The translations under genes and the position numbers were made by a program. 64,000 nt of DNA, taken from contig JAFKJK010000007.1 in assembly GCA_017306015.1 (NCBI GenBank), forward strand, positions 372,001 to 436,000. The letters are read 5' to 3'. The DNA is from Propionibacteriaceae bacterium. Its GTDB lineage: Bacteria; Actinomycetota; Actinomycetes; Propionibacteriales; Propionibacteriaceae. A model generated the notes under the pieces. It worked only from the letters and a program-made list of their open reading frames with translations. It had not been told where the DNA came from and made no database searches. Below, one piece after another: positions 26,265 to 35,230 of this stretch; positions within the stretch are counted from its first letter, which is position 1; each line of letters begins with the position of its first letter.

Positions 26265-27575
26265 ATGCAGAATCACGTTTCGGACAATTCCGTGAATGGC
26301 GCTCAGCTTTCGCGTCGGAGCCTGCTCGGCGCCGTGGGTACCGGCGTCCTCGTCGTCGGCCTGCCGTTCGCATTTCCCGTCGAGGCTGCCGCTGCTACTC
26401 GCGGTGGCGATCTGTACTTCGTCAAGACCAGGAACACCACCTCGGGACGGGCGGAGGTGCACTCGGCGACCGCGGCATCCGGCTATGGAAAGGCCGGCGT
26501 TCACCGGGCGACCTACATTGACGCAGCGGAGGCCGACAACGGCTTCTACGAGCTGGTCGGCTCGGACCTGTACTTCATCAAGACCCGGAACACCACCTCG
26601 GGCAGGATCGAGATCCACTCCGCCACGGCGGCGTCCGGCTACACGACCGGCGGCCATCGCACCACCTACCTCGACGTAGCAGAGGGCGACAACGGCCACT
26701 ACCAGCTGGTCGGCTCCGACCTGTACTTCATCAAGACGAAGAACACCACCTCGGGCAGGATCGAGCTCCATTCCGCCACGGCGGCGTCCGGCTACCAGAC
26801 AGCGGGCGTCCACCGGGCCACCTATATCGACGCAGCCGAAGGTGGCAACGGTTTCTACCAGATGGTCGGCTCCGACCTGTATTTCATCAAGACGAAGAAC
26901 ACCACCTCGGGCAGGATCGAGGTCCACTCCACCACCGCGGCGTCCGGCTACCAGAAAGGCGGGATCCACAAGGTCACGCTGCTCAAGGCCGGCGAAGGTG
27001 ACAACGGTTTCTACCAGATGGTCGGCTCCGACCTGTATTTCATCAAGACGAAGAACACCACCTCGGGCAGGGTCGAAGTCCATTCGGTAACCGCAGCATC
27101 CGGCTACCGGTCGGCGGGAAGCCACCACGCCACCTTCATCAAGGCCGAGGAGGCTGCCAACGGGTGGTTCCAGGTGCCGTCCCAACTCGAGAGCTATCGA
27201 GCCTGGGCGCTCAACAGGCGCAACTGGAATGGCCGGACAGCCACCGGCCGGCCGGGAATCGAGGCGGACGGCAGCGCTGGCGCACGAGCCGCCGACCTCG
27301 GAGTGGCGTGGGCGCAGTGGATGGGTCACCCGTCCGGCTTCACCGCGCGTGACCTCCGCACGGTCAGTCGGCCCGGCTGGCTCCCCGTCCCCGGAAACCT
27401 CGGCAAGGCCAGGCCGGGCGATGTGATCACCCGCGTCGGCGGCAAGCAGCACCTGGTGGTCGTGCTGGCCGCACCCGCCAAGGGAGTGGTGAAGGTGCTC
27501 CAGCAGGGACCGGGCTCACCGTCGGTGGCGAGCTACCCGACCTCCACCACCGGTGTCCTCTGGCGCCTGGGCTGA
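26265..27575 (+). CDS. Tat-exported protein with five 52-residue repeats
   Basis: 436 residues. SRRSLLGAVGTG at residues 16-27, a hydrophobic core and PVEAAAA give a twin-arginine signal peptide cleaved near residue 44. Five tandem repeats start at DLYF near residues 49, 101, 152, 204 and 256; each contains DLYFIKTKNTTSGR, an EVHSATAASGY segment and a closing NGFYQMVGS. This resembles repeats found in secreted actinobacterial FG-GAP/propeller-like proteins. The last 130 residues end in a strand-rich module (PGDVITRVGGKQHLVVVLAA) reminiscent of CHAP domains but lacking the catalytic Cys. Secreted carbohydrate or wall binding is a guess. Repeats 4 and 5 are nearly identical in DNA, suggesting recent duplication. 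Confidence 0.75.
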   Translation: MQNHVSDNSVNGAQLSRRSLLGAVGTGVLVVGLPFAFPVEAAAATRGGDLYFVKTRNTTSGRAEVHSATAASGYGKAGVHRATYIDAAEADNGFYELVGSDLYFIKTRNTTSGRIEIHSATAASGYTTGGHRTTYLDVAEGDNGHYQLVGSDLYFIKTKNTTSGRIELHSATAASGYQTAGVHRATYIDAAEGGNGFYQMVGSDLYFIKTKNTTSGRIEVHSTTAASGYQKGGIHKVTLLKAGEGDNGFYQMVGSDLYFIKTKNTTSGRVEVHSVTAASGYRSAGSHHATFIKAEEAANGWFQVPSQLESYRAWALNRRNWNGRTATGRPGIEADGSAGARAADLGVAWAQWMGHPSGFTARDLRTVSRPGWLPVPGNLGKARPGDVITRVGGKQHLVVVLAAPAKGVVKVLQQGPGSPSVASYPTSTTGVLWRLG

Positions 27576-27578
27576 ACA

Positions 27579-27594
27579 GCCCCGGGTCGGGGGC
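27579..27594 (+). terminator. Candidate weak terminator hairpin
   Basis: GCCCCG, three-base loop, CGGGGGC directly after the stop of the repeat protein gene. There is no T-run, so intrinsic termination is uncertain. Confidence 0.25.
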
Positions 27595-27693
27595 CAGCAC
27601 CCGTCGGCGTCCCCGGGACGCGGGGAACATCCGATCCGGGTAAACCGTTCTCATGGACATGTTCACCGACCCGTGTCATCAACGGGAGGGGGA

Positions 27694-29520
27694 GTGAGCC
27701 GCCCGATCGAGGACTACGCGCTGGTCAGCGACTGTCGCACCGGTGCGCTGATCGCCCGTGACGGCAGCGTGGACTGGCTGTGCCTGCCCCGCTACGACTC
27801 CCCGTCCACGCTCGGGGCGTTGCTCGGCGAGCCGGACCACGGCCGCTGGCTCGTCGCCCCTACCGATCCCGGCGCCACCGCGTCCCGGCAGTACCTCGAC
27901 CGGACCTTCGTCCTCGTCACGACCTGGTCGACGGCCGACGGCGAACTCGAAGTGACCGACTTCATGCCCCACGGGGACGGCCGCGCCGACCTCATCCGCC
28001 GGCTTCGCTGCACCTCGGGGGAGGTCGAGGTCCGTGAGGACCTCCGGGTGCGGTTCGGCTACGCGGCCATCGTCCCGTGGGTTCGCCAGGTGACCGAGCA
28101 CGGCAAGCCGGCCCTGATCGCGGTCGCCGGGCCCGACGCCATCGTCCGGCGCGGACCCCGCCTGGAGGCCGACCAGAACACCCACGTCGGCACGTACCGC
28201 CTCCGCGCCGGCGAGACCGTGTTCCTCTCCCTGACCTGGTACGAGTCGCACCTGAGGGACCCGGGACCCATCGACGAGGAGCTGTCACTGGAGAAGACCG
28301 TCGAGTGGTGGCGTGAATGGGCGTCCCGGTACAGCCACGAGGGCCCGTACCACGACGCCGTGATCCGCTCCCTGCTGGTGCTCCGCGCCCTCACCCACGA
28401 GGCGACCGGCGGCATCGTCGCTGCGGCCACGACCAGCCTGCCCGAGCAGTTCGGCGGGCCGCGCAACTGGGACTACCGCTTCGTCTGGCTGCGGGACGCA
28501 TCGCTGACGCTGAGCGCATTCCTCACCCACTCCTACGTGAGCGAGGCACAGGCGTGGCGGAACTGGCTGTTGCGAGCTCTGGCCGGCGACCCGGCCGACG
28601 TCCAGACGATGTACGGGCTGGCCGGCGAGCGGTACCTGCCGGAGCGCAAGCTCGACTCGTTGCCCGGCTACCAGGGCTCGGCGCCGGTCCGGGTCGGGAA
28701 CGCGGCCTACCGCCAGTTCCAGGGCGATGTGATCGGCGAGGTGATGGTGGCCCTCGCCGAGGCCCGGGACGCCGGCGTCAACGAGGACGCGTTCTCCTGG
28801 CCGCTGCAACGGGCGCTGGTGAAGTTCGTCGAGGACCACTGGCACCGTGAGGACCAGGGCATCTGGGAGGTCCGCGGGCCCAAACGGGCGTTCACCCACT
28901 CCCGGGTGATGATGTGGGCCGCCCTCGACCGGGCGGTGAGGGCAGTGCGCGAGCACGGTCTGGACGGGCCGGTGGAGCGCTGGGAGGCGCTCCGGGACCG
29001 GATCCGGGCCGACATCGACGCCAACGGCTACGACCCGGAGCGCAACACCTTCGTCCAGTCCTACGGTTCGACCGCGGTGGACGCCGCCCTGCTGCAGCTG
29101 CCGCAGGTGGGTTTCTGTGCACCGGACGATCCGCGGATGCTCGGCACGGTCGCGGCGATCGAGCAGGACCTGCTGTTCCACGGGCTGGTCATGCGCTACC
29201 GGTTCGACCAGGACACCATCGACGAGTTGCCGCCCGGCGAGCACCCGTTCCTGCCGTGCTCGTTCTGGCTGGTCGAGCAGTACGCCCGTTCCGGGCGGCT
29301 CGACGATGCCCGGAAGCTGATGGACCGGCTCGTCGGCTACGCCAACGACGTCGGGATGCTCGCCGAGGAGTACGACCCGGTCGAGCACCGCCAGGTGGGC
29401 AACACGCCGCAGGCGCTCACCCATCTGGCGCTGGTGCAGGCGGCCGACTGGATCTCGCGGGCCTCCGGCGAACAGCCCCGAGGCGGCCGCCGCGGCGAGG
29501 CGACCCAGACGCGGGTCTGA
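27694..29520 (+). CDS. GH15-family glycosidase (glucoamylase/trehalase-like)
   Basis: 608 residues from a GTG with GGGAGGGGG upstream. IEDYALVSDCRTGALIARDGSVDWLCLPRYDSPS is the hallmark N-terminal beta-sandwich block of bacterial GH15. The catalytic (alpha/alpha)6 barrel shows RNWDYRFVWLRDAS near residue 257, and EEYDPVEHRQVGNTPQALTHLAL near the C-terminus carries the likely catalytic base Glu. No signal peptide, so it acts in the cytoplasm. Actinobacterial members of this type include trehalases and glucan hydrolases; the choice between them cannot be made from motifs alone. Confidence 0.88.
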   Translation: MSRPIEDYALVSDCRTGALIARDGSVDWLCLPRYDSPSTLGALLGEPDHGRWLVAPTDPGATASRQYLDRTFVLVTTWSTADGELEVTDFMPHGDGRADLIRRLRCTSGEVEVREDLRVRFGYAAIVPWVRQVTEHGKPALIAVAGPDAIVRRGPRLEADQNTHVGTYRLRAGETVFLSLTWYESHLRDPGPIDEELSLEKTVEWWREWASRYSHEGPYHDAVIRSLLVLRALTHEATGGIVAAATTSLPEQFGGPRNWDYRFVWLRDASLTLSAFLTHSYVSEAQAWRNWLLRALAGDPADVQTMYGLAGERYLPERKLDSLPGYQGSAPVRVGNAAYRQFQGDVIGEVMVALAEARDAGVNEDAFSWPLQRALVKFVEDHWHREDQGIWEVRGPKRAFTHSRVMMWAALDRAVRAVREHGLDGPVERWEALRDRIRADIDANGYDPERNTFVQSYGSTAVDAALLQLPQVGFCAPDDPRMLGTVAAIEQDLLFHGLVMRYRFDQDTIDELPPGEHPFLPCSFWLVEQYARSGRLDDARKLMDRLVGYANDVGMLAEEYDPVEHRQVGNTPQALTHLALVQAADWISRASGEQPRGGRRGEATQTRV

Positions 29521-29525
29521 GTCGG

Positions 29526-31424
29526 CTACGGCGTGGGGTAGTCGACCACGAACTGCGGCGTGCCGGTGTTCGTGTTGTCCGCCTGGGTGCCGGTGTCGTT
29601 CACGACGTGGACGATGGTGCCGGCCGACAGGTTCACGGTCAGCACGTGGTGCAGCTTCACGCCCTTCCGCCGGGGCACCTCGAAGCCGCTGGCGGTGACG
29701 ATGGACGGGTTGTTCTGGTTGAACACGTATACCCCACCGCCGCTCAGGCTGTGGCTGCGCACCCGGTCGTCGACCTTGTAGCCGGGGAAGCCCAGCGTGC
29801 CGTCCGGCTGCGTCCAGTCGGCCTGGGTGGGCGGGTCGTAGGGCAGCTCGTTCTGGTAGAACACGACCCGTCCCCGCTCGCCCTTCCACAGCGTGCTGTA
29901 CCGCTGGAAGTGCTCGGCGAACAGCCCGGTCGCGGTGACGTCGTCGCCGTTCACGACCAGCCCGTAGCGGCCGAGGTTGGTCTGCCACCGCTCGGTGTCC
30001 CCGCTGAAGCCCTCGACGCCGTGGTCGGCGCGCCACAGCCAGGTGTGGTCCACCAGGACGTGGTCGGCGTTGATCTCCAGCGCGGTCGTCGCCCGTCCGA
30101 TGTGCGGGCCGCCGATGCGGAAGTAGACGTCGCTGAGCGTGATCGGGTCACGTCCGCCGCCGCCGTGACGAGGGTGACCGTGGCGGGCACCGACCTGGAG
30201 CAGCACGGGGGAGAGCCTCGTCCCGGCGTCGATGGTCACCCCGGCGACCACGATCCCGGCGCGGTCGGCGACCTTCAGCGGAACCGCCCCGCGCACGGCG
30301 GTGAGAGTGGCGTGGCCGAGTCCCAGCACGACGGTGCCGGGACGCCCGACCTCGATCGAGCGGTCGATGTCGTAGACGCCGGGCGTCAGCAGCAGGTTCT
30401 TGCCGCGGGCGAGCGCGCGGTTGATCTCACGGACAGGGCTGCCCGGTCGCGCGATGTAGAAGTCGGAGAGCGGGACGCTGCGTCCTGGCGTGATCCCGTT
30501 CGCCCAGGAGACCCCGGAGGTGCCCTGCCGGGCCGACGGCACCCGGACCAGCCAGCGGCCGGAGTCGTCCACGTACAGGTAGGGCTTCTCGCGGCTGACC
30601 GGCGTCTTGTCGAGGGTGGTGTAGGGCGGGTCCGGGAAGGCCGCGTCGTCGGGGGCGCCACCCACTCCGGAGAACACCTGGTTCCACACGGCGTTGCTCC
30701 ACGACCCGACCTGGCTGTTGCGGATGAACCACTGCTGCTGGGAGCCGTTGACGACCGCGGGCAGCCGGGAGTCGGCGATGAACCCGCCGCTGGCGTACTG
30801 CGGGCCGGCGGTGCAGTAGTCCATCAGCGAGAACTTGTTGCCGCTGACGTCGACGCGGCGCAGCGAGACCGCCTGGGACACCGCCCAGAAGTTGGCGTCC
30901 TGGCGACAGCCGTCCTGGCCGGTCTTGTCGATCTTCAGCGAGAGGTTGCCCAGCGTGCGCCAGAAGTTCACCAGGGCGAGGCAGTTCGACGTCCCGCCTC
31001 CTTCGAGGCAGCGGTTGTACACCTCGATGCTGCCGTTGATCGTGACGTCGCCCGGGCGGGCGCCGAGACCCTCGACCTCGGTGTAGTAGCCCACCTCGAA
31101 CTGCAGGGGGTGCTCGGCGGTGCCGTACGTCCCGGGCAGGAACAGGACGGCGTGGCGGGCGGTGGTCATCTCCGCGTCCCGCTGCTGGTCGGCGAGGGCG
31201 TCGAGCTTGTTCTGGATCTCCGCGAGCGGGGTGCTGGGGGAGAAGACCGTCACGTTGGGGCCGAGGTCGGGGGTGCGGGCCGGCGGCCGGGTCGGCGTCG
31301 AGTGGCCGCCGGACCGGGCGGCGGCGATCGCGGGCATCGGGGTGAGCGTACTGGCGATCAGCGCGGCACCGGCGAGAACGGCGATGATGCCGGCGAGCCG
31401 GCGGATGACGGGAGTGAGGGACAT
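29526..31424 (-). CDS. Exported right-handed beta-helix (pectin-lyase-fold) protein
   Basis: 632 residues from the ATG at 31424. A signal peptide ends near AIAAA. The body starts with VTVFSPSTPLAEIQNKLDALADQQ and has strand-turn repeats such as VTINGSIEVYNR, SLRRVDVSGNKFSLMDY and VLVDHTWLWRADHGVEGFSG. This is the pectin-lyase-like fold of GH55-type or related actinobacterial proteins often mislabelled adenylyl cyclase. Two halves each begin with a LLLTPGVYDI or LFLPGTYGT type segment. Probable role is extracellular polysaccharide binding or cleavage, substrate unknown. Its stop is 5 bp from the end of the convergent GH15 gene. Confidence 0.75.
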   Translation of the reverse strand: MSLTPVIRRLAGIIAVLAGAALIASTLTPMPAIAAARSGGHSTPTRPPARTPDLGPNVTVFSPSTPLAEIQNKLDALADQQRDAEMTTARHAVLFLPGTYGTAEHPLQFEVGYYTEVEGLGARPGDVTINGSIEVYNRCLEGGGTSNCLALVNFWRTLGNLSLKIDKTGQDGCRQDANFWAVSQAVSLRRVDVSGNKFSLMDYCTAGPQYASGGFIADSRLPAVVNGSQQQWFIRNSQVGSWSNAVWNQVFSGVGGAPDDAAFPDPPYTTLDKTPVSREKPYLYVDDSGRWLVRVPSARQGTSGVSWANGITPGRSVPLSDFYIARPGSPVREINRALARGKNLLLTPGVYDIDRSIEVGRPGTVVLGLGHATLTAVRGAVPLKVADRAGIVVAGVTIDAGTRLSPVLLQVGARHGHPRHGGGGRDPITLSDVYFRIGGPHIGRATTALEINADHVLVDHTWLWRADHGVEGFSGDTERWQTNLGRYGLVVNGDDVTATGLFAEHFQRYSTLWKGERGRVVFYQNELPYDPPTQADWTQPDGTLGFPGYKVDDRVRSHSLSGGGVYVFNQNNPSIVTASGFEVPRRKGVKLHHVLTVNLSAGTIVHVVNDTGTQADNTNTGTPQFVVDYPTP

Positions 31425-31552
31425 TGGGGATCCTCTCCACAGAGGAGCGGACGGGGGGGGGAGTCGTCCTATGAGGACGCTATGCATTCGCTCAGGCTTC
31501 GCTCAAGAGTGTCGCGAGGATTGCGTAGCACCTCCCGTCCCAAGGTGCGCGC

Positions 31553-31583
31553 TTGACCCCTCCGGAGCGGACGGCCTACATTT
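31553..31583 (+). promoter_or_regulatory. Candidate promoter of the TetR-ABC operon
   Basis: TTGACC at 31553-31558 and TACATT at 31578-31583 with a 19-bp spacer; an alternative -10 CTACAT two bases upstream gives 17 bp. The palindromic operator follows immediately, so a bound repressor would block initiation. Confidence 0.5.
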
Positions 31584-31584
31584 C

Positions 31585-31601
31585 TGACTGACGTTCAGTC
31601 A
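31585..31601. promoter_or_regulatory. TetR-type operator
   Basis: TGACTGACGTTCAGTCA is an inverted repeat of TGACTGA and TCAGTCA around three bases. It lies 14 bp before the TetR start, between the promoter -10 and the coding region, which is the usual place for autoregulation. Confidence 0.65.
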
Positions 31602-31615
31602 GGAACGAGGTTCAG

Positions 31616-32203
31616 ATGAGTCCACGAACCGTCGACCGGGCCGCCCGCAGAGCCGGGCTGGTCGCGGCAGCGAAGCGGACGTTCACCGAGCGGGGGGTGG
31701 CAGCCACCTCGGTCGCGGACATCGTCCGCGCCGCCGGGGTCGCCCAGGGCACGTTCTACCTCTACTTCGAGACGAAGGACGACGTCATCCTCGCCGTCGT
31801 GGAGGACATCGCCAAGCAGATTCTCGCGGCCATCTCGGCGGACCTGAGCCGTCCCGACCTCAGCCCGGCAGGGCAGCTGGGCGCCTTCAGCAGGATCCTC
31901 ACCTCCCTCAGCCAGGACTCCTCCCTCGCCGACGTGGCCGACTTCATCCACCGTCCCGAGAACCAGCGGCTGCACGATCGCTTCGCCGAACACTTCCTGC
32001 CGGGGCTCGTCCCGCTGATCGAGCGGACGATCGCCGACGGGGTCGCGGACGGCAGCTTCGACGTCCCGGACGTGCACGCGGCCGCCTGGTTCATCCTCGG
32101 CGGGCTCAGGAGCATCGAACTGGCCGGGACGCCGATGGAGGACATGCCGGCCGCGCTCGACGCGGCCTCCCGCCTCGCCCTGCGCGCGCTGGGAGCCCGG
32201 TGA
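31616..32203 (+). CDS. TetR/AcrR family transcriptional regulator
   Basis: 195 residues. The N-terminal HTH is clear: [48 protein letters not shown]. The C-terminal ligand domain is typical in length and has a [11 protein letters not shown] helix. It probably represses its own operon through the palindrome just upstream and is released by a compound handled by the ABC exporter. Its TGA shares one base with the ATG of the ATPase gene, so the three genes form one unit. Confidence 0.92.
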   Translation: MSPRTVDRAARRAGLVAAAKRTFTERGVAATSVADIVRAAGVAQGTFYLYFETKDDVILAVVEDIAKQILAAISADLSRPDLSPAGQLGAFSRILTSLSQDSSLADVADFIHRPENQRLHDRFAEHFLPGLVPLIERTIADGVADGSFDVPDVHAAAWFILGGLRSIELAGTPMEDMPAALDAASRLALRALGAR

Positions 32204-32995
32204 TGGCCACCGAGCCGGTGATCGCGACCGAGCGACTGGCCAAGCGCTACGGCGCCGTACGCGCGGTGGACGGCATCGACCTGGAGGTCCGGCCCGGCGA
32301 GATCTACGGCTTCCTCGGACGCAATGGCGCCGGCAAGACGACCACAATCCGGATGCTCCTGGGCCTGATCCGGCCCACCACCGGCACCGTCCGGGTCTTC
32401 GGGCAGCCGATCGGCGGCAGCCAGGAGTGGCTGCGCCGCGTGGGGTTCCTGGTTGGAGACCGCCACCGCCTACCCGAACCTCACCGTCGCGGAGAACCTG
32501 GAGTTGCAGCGCCGGCTCACCGGCGCGCCCCGGGGGTCCGTCGGCGAGGTGATCGGGCGGTTGGGCCTGGACCCGTACGCCGATCGTCGCGCGGGCCGGC
32601 TGTCGCTGGGCAACAAGCAGCGGCTCTCCCTGGCCCGGGCGCTGCTGCACGCGCCGGACCTGCTCATCCTCGACGAGCCGGCGAACGGGCTCGACCCGGC
32701 CGGCATCGTCGAGGTCCGCGACCTGCTGCGCACCCTGGCGGGGGAGCGCGGCGTCACTGTCTTCATGTCGTCCCACATTCTCGCCGAGGTCGCCCACCTG
32801 GCCGATCGGATCGGCATCATCGACGCCGGGCGGCTGGTCGAGGAGGCGTCCCGCGACGTGCTCGCCGCCCGGGCCCGCGACTACGTCCGGGACACCTTCA
32901 CCGAGGCCGAGCGACAGGAGGCGCTGCTGACCGCCGACCTGGAGCGGTACTTCCTGGCTCGCACCACTCCGGAGCGGACGGGGGCGAGCCGATGA
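32203..32995 (+). pseudogene. ABC transporter ATP-binding gene, interrupted by a 1-bp frameshift
   Basis: The first 84 residues read as a normal ABC ATPase ([18 protein letters not shown], Walker [11 protein letters not shown]). At 32453-32454 the sequence GGTTGGAGACC has one extra T; without it the frame would read [17 protein letters not shown] and continue through the [16 protein letters not shown] signature, Walker B LLILDEP and the switch SSH to a TGA at 32993-32995. As written, the first frame instead stays open into the permease frame. Either the gene is broken or the read contains an error. The intact form would power the permease downstream, with which it overlaps by ATGA. Confidence 0.8.
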
Positions 32996-33771
32996 TCGGC
33001 CAGGTCGTCCTCACCGAGTTCTGGAAGCTGAAGCGCTCGGCGGTGCCGTGGGTGACCCTCGGCGCGATGCTGGCAGCGCCCTGGGGCATCGCCTTGTTCG
33101 CCTGGATCGTCCGCGATCCACAGCGCGCCGCCGACCTCGGACTGCTGGGCACGAAGGCCAATCTCGCCGGGCTCGAGGCGACCTGGCCGGCGTTCGGGAG
33201 CTATCTGGTGATGATCGCGGGAGCCGGTGGCCTGCTCATGCTCGCCTTCGTGGTGGCCTACGTCTTCGGGCGCGAGTACGCCGACGGCACCGCGAAGAAC
33301 CTGCTGGCCCTGCCGGTGGCGCGCGAGTGGTTCGCCGGCGGCAAGCTCGTGGTCGCGCTGGTCTGGTGGCTCGTGCTCGCCGTCGCAGCGCTGGCCGAAG
33401 GACTCCTGATCGGCGCGGCGATGCGCCTGCCCGGCTTCACCGCCGACGTGGGTTGGCACGTCGTGACCGGAGTGCTGATGGCGGCGGCGGCGAGCTTCCT
33501 TCTGGCTCCGGTGGTGGCCTGGGTGACCGTGTGGACGCGCAGTTACCTGGCCGCCCTCGGGTTCGCGCTGGGCATGCTTCTGCTGGGAGACGTCGTCGGC
33601 CACACCGGCTGGGCGGTGTGGTTCCCCTGGTCGATCGTGCCGCTTCTCACCGGCATGGTCGGCTCGGCGGCGCCCGTCCTGCCGTGGGGGAGCTCCCTCG
33701 TGCTGGGCCTGACCTTCGTCATCGGACTGGCCGGGACCGGCCTGCACCTCCGACTCGCCGACAACCCCTGA
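32992..33771 (+). CDS. ABC-2 type transporter permease
   Basis: 259 residues with six predicted membrane helices. It starts [20 protein letters not shown], the usual cytoplasmic lead of ABC-2 exporters, and contains [24 protein letters not shown], the conserved loop after the second helix. The ATG overlaps the ATPase stop. With the upstream ATPase frameshifted, this permease may lack its energy source unless another ATPase serves it. The substrate is unknown; TetR control suggests a toxic compound. Confidence 0.85.
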   Translation: MIGQVVLTEFWKLKRSAVPWVTLGAMLAAPWGIALFAWIVRDPQRAADLGLLGTKANLAGLEATWPAFGSYLVMIAGAGGLLMLAFVVAYVFGREYADGTAKNLLALPVAREWFAGGKLVVALVWWLVLAVAALAEGLLIGAAMRLPGFTADVGWHVVTGVLMAAAASFLLAPVVAWVTVWTRSYLAALGFALGMLLLGDVVGHTGWAVWFPWSIVPLLTGMVGSAAPVLPWGSSLVLGLTFVIGLAGTGLHLRLADNP

Positions 33772-33989
33772 CCGTCAGCCGACGGCGGTCCCCGCACGAC
33801 CGGACGCGCCGCCCTGGCGCTATGCTCACTGCCGTGAAGGGTTCTCCCGGCCTGGCCGGCACGCGGCGCTGATCTCCGAGTGTGCGCGTGCCTGCTCCCG
33901 TCCACCTGCCAGTGGTGACAACGGCTGCGTAGCAGAGCGTCCGGGTCAGCGCGGTCGTCCCATCCGTCGCTACCTTCACAGGATTCCTC

Positions 33990-35129
33990 GTGCTCGTCGT
34001 CTTCCTGGCCTACCTGGCCTTCTTCAGTCTCGCCCTGCCACCGTCCATGCTCGGGGTGGCGTGGCCCTCGATCCAGCTGTCCTTCGGCGTGCCGCTCAGC
34101 GCCGCCGGGCTGATCTCCCCGGTCGGCACCGCCACCGGGCTGGTCGCCACCAGCCTGGCCGCCCGCTTCACCCGCCGCTTCGGTGTCGGCCGCGTCCTCG
34201 CCGCCGGCACGCTGCTCTCCGCCGTCGGGCTGACCGCCAACGCGCTCAGCGCCACGTGGTGGCAGTTCCTCGCGACGATCGCCGTGCTGGGGTTCGCCGG
34301 CGGTGCCATCGACGCCGGCCTCAACGCCTACGCAGCTCGCTGGTTCGGTCCGGGACGGATCACCATGCTGCACGCCTGCTACGGCGTCGGCGCCGCGCTC
34401 TCGCCACTGATCGCGACCGCCACCATCGCCACCGGAGCAGGCTGGCGACCGGCGTATCTGATCGTGGCCGGGATCCTCGCGGTCACCGGCGTCGTGTTCA
34501 CCCTCACCCGGCAGCACTGGCGCGCCACCACCGTGGCGAGCAGTCCGACCCGGGCCCAGCGTCCGGCCGTCCGGGTGTGGACGGTCGACTCGGTGGCGGG
34601 AATGGCAGCAGTCGTCGTCCAGAACGGCATCGAGATGACGGTCGCGCTGTGGGCGTTCACGTTCCTCACCCAGCATGTCGGGGTCGACACCGTCGTCGCC
34701 GGCACGCTCGCGTCCGGCTACTGGTTCCTGCTCGTCATCGGGCGGATCGGTTTCGGCCAGCTCGCCGAGCGCGTCGGGGCGTGGCGGGTGCTGTCGATCG
34801 CCACCGTGCTGCTCGTCGTCGCCGCCGTGCTGGTCAACACCCCGAGCCCGGTCGCGGCCCTGGTTGCCGTGGTGGGCTTCGGGCTGGCCTGCGCCCCGAT
34901 CTATCCGCTGCTGATCCTGACCACGGCCGAACGCACCTCACCTGAGGCCGCCGACCAGGTCGTCGGCTTCCAGGCCGGGGCGTCCGCACTGGGCAGCGCG
35001 ACCATTCCGGGCCTAGTCGGGCTCGCCATCCAGCAGAACTCGGGTGCGTTCGGCCCGGCACTGGCGGTCCTCGTCGTGGCCGCCGGCCTGGTGTACCTGT
35101 TCCTGCGGTACCGGCTCAGTCACCGCTGA
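33990..35129 (+). CDS. MFS transporter
   Basis: 379 residues and about 12 membrane helices. It begins directly in the first helix (VFLAYLAFFSLALPPSMLGVAWPS) from a GTG preceded by CAGGA. Motif A-like ARFTRRFGVGRV lies between helices 2 and 3, and GGAIDAGLNAYAARWFGP is typical of sugar- or FucP-like MFS proteins. The substrate is unknown. The 218-bp gap upstream holds no gene that I can support. It ends 101 bp before the potassium-transporter gene. Confidence 0.8.
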   Translation: MLVVFLAYLAFFSLALPPSMLGVAWPSIQLSFGVPLSAAGLISPVGTATGLVATSLAARFTRRFGVGRVLAAGTLLSAVGLTANALSATWWQFLATIAVLGFAGGAIDAGLNAYAARWFGPGRITMLHACYGVGAALSPLIATATIATGAGWRPAYLIVAGILAVTGVVFTLTRQHWRATTVASSPTRAQRPAVRVWTVDSVAGMAAVVVQNGIEMTVALWAFTFLTQHVGVDTVVAGTLASGYWFLLVIGRIGFGQLAERVGAWRVLSIATVLLVVAAVLVNTPSPVAALVAVVGFGLACAPIYPLLILTTAERTSPEAADQVVGFQAGASALGSATIPGLVGLAIQQNSGAFGPALAVLVVAAGLVYLFLRYRLSHR

Positions 35130-35140
35130 CTCCAGGCCCC

Positions 35141-35192
35141 GCGTCAAGATGGCGTCAAGATCGTCCGGCCAGGCGTCAAGGACCTGCCAAGA
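35141..35192 (+). promoter_or_regulatory. Phased direct repeats, candidate KdpE-binding region
   Basis: GCGTCAAG(A) occurs at 35141, 35152 and 35173, and a degenerate copy CTGCCAAGA at 35184. The spacings are 11, 21 and 11 bp, that is one, two and one helical turns, forming two tandem pairs. OmpR/PhoB-type response regulators bind such direct repeats as head-to-tail dimers. It lies 39 bp upstream of the first gene of an operon that ends with a KdpE-like regulator, so autoregulation is the simplest reading. Confidence 0.55.
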
Positions 35193-35230
35193 CGGTCCGG
35201 CCGCGCGGAAACGGGCGATTAGCTGGAGAC

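Noticed and set aside
28914..31556. Long plus-strand open frame (about 880 codons) opposite the beta-helix gene and the GH15 3' end
   Set aside because: Composition is R/G/A/P-rich with no domain pattern; it is a shadow of GC-rich genes, and the real genes have signal peptides and motifs.
35130..35230. c-di-AMP (ydaO) riboswitch upstream of the KimA-like gene
   Set aside because: The 101-bp gap is too short and lacks the conserved elements; phased direct repeats explain it better.
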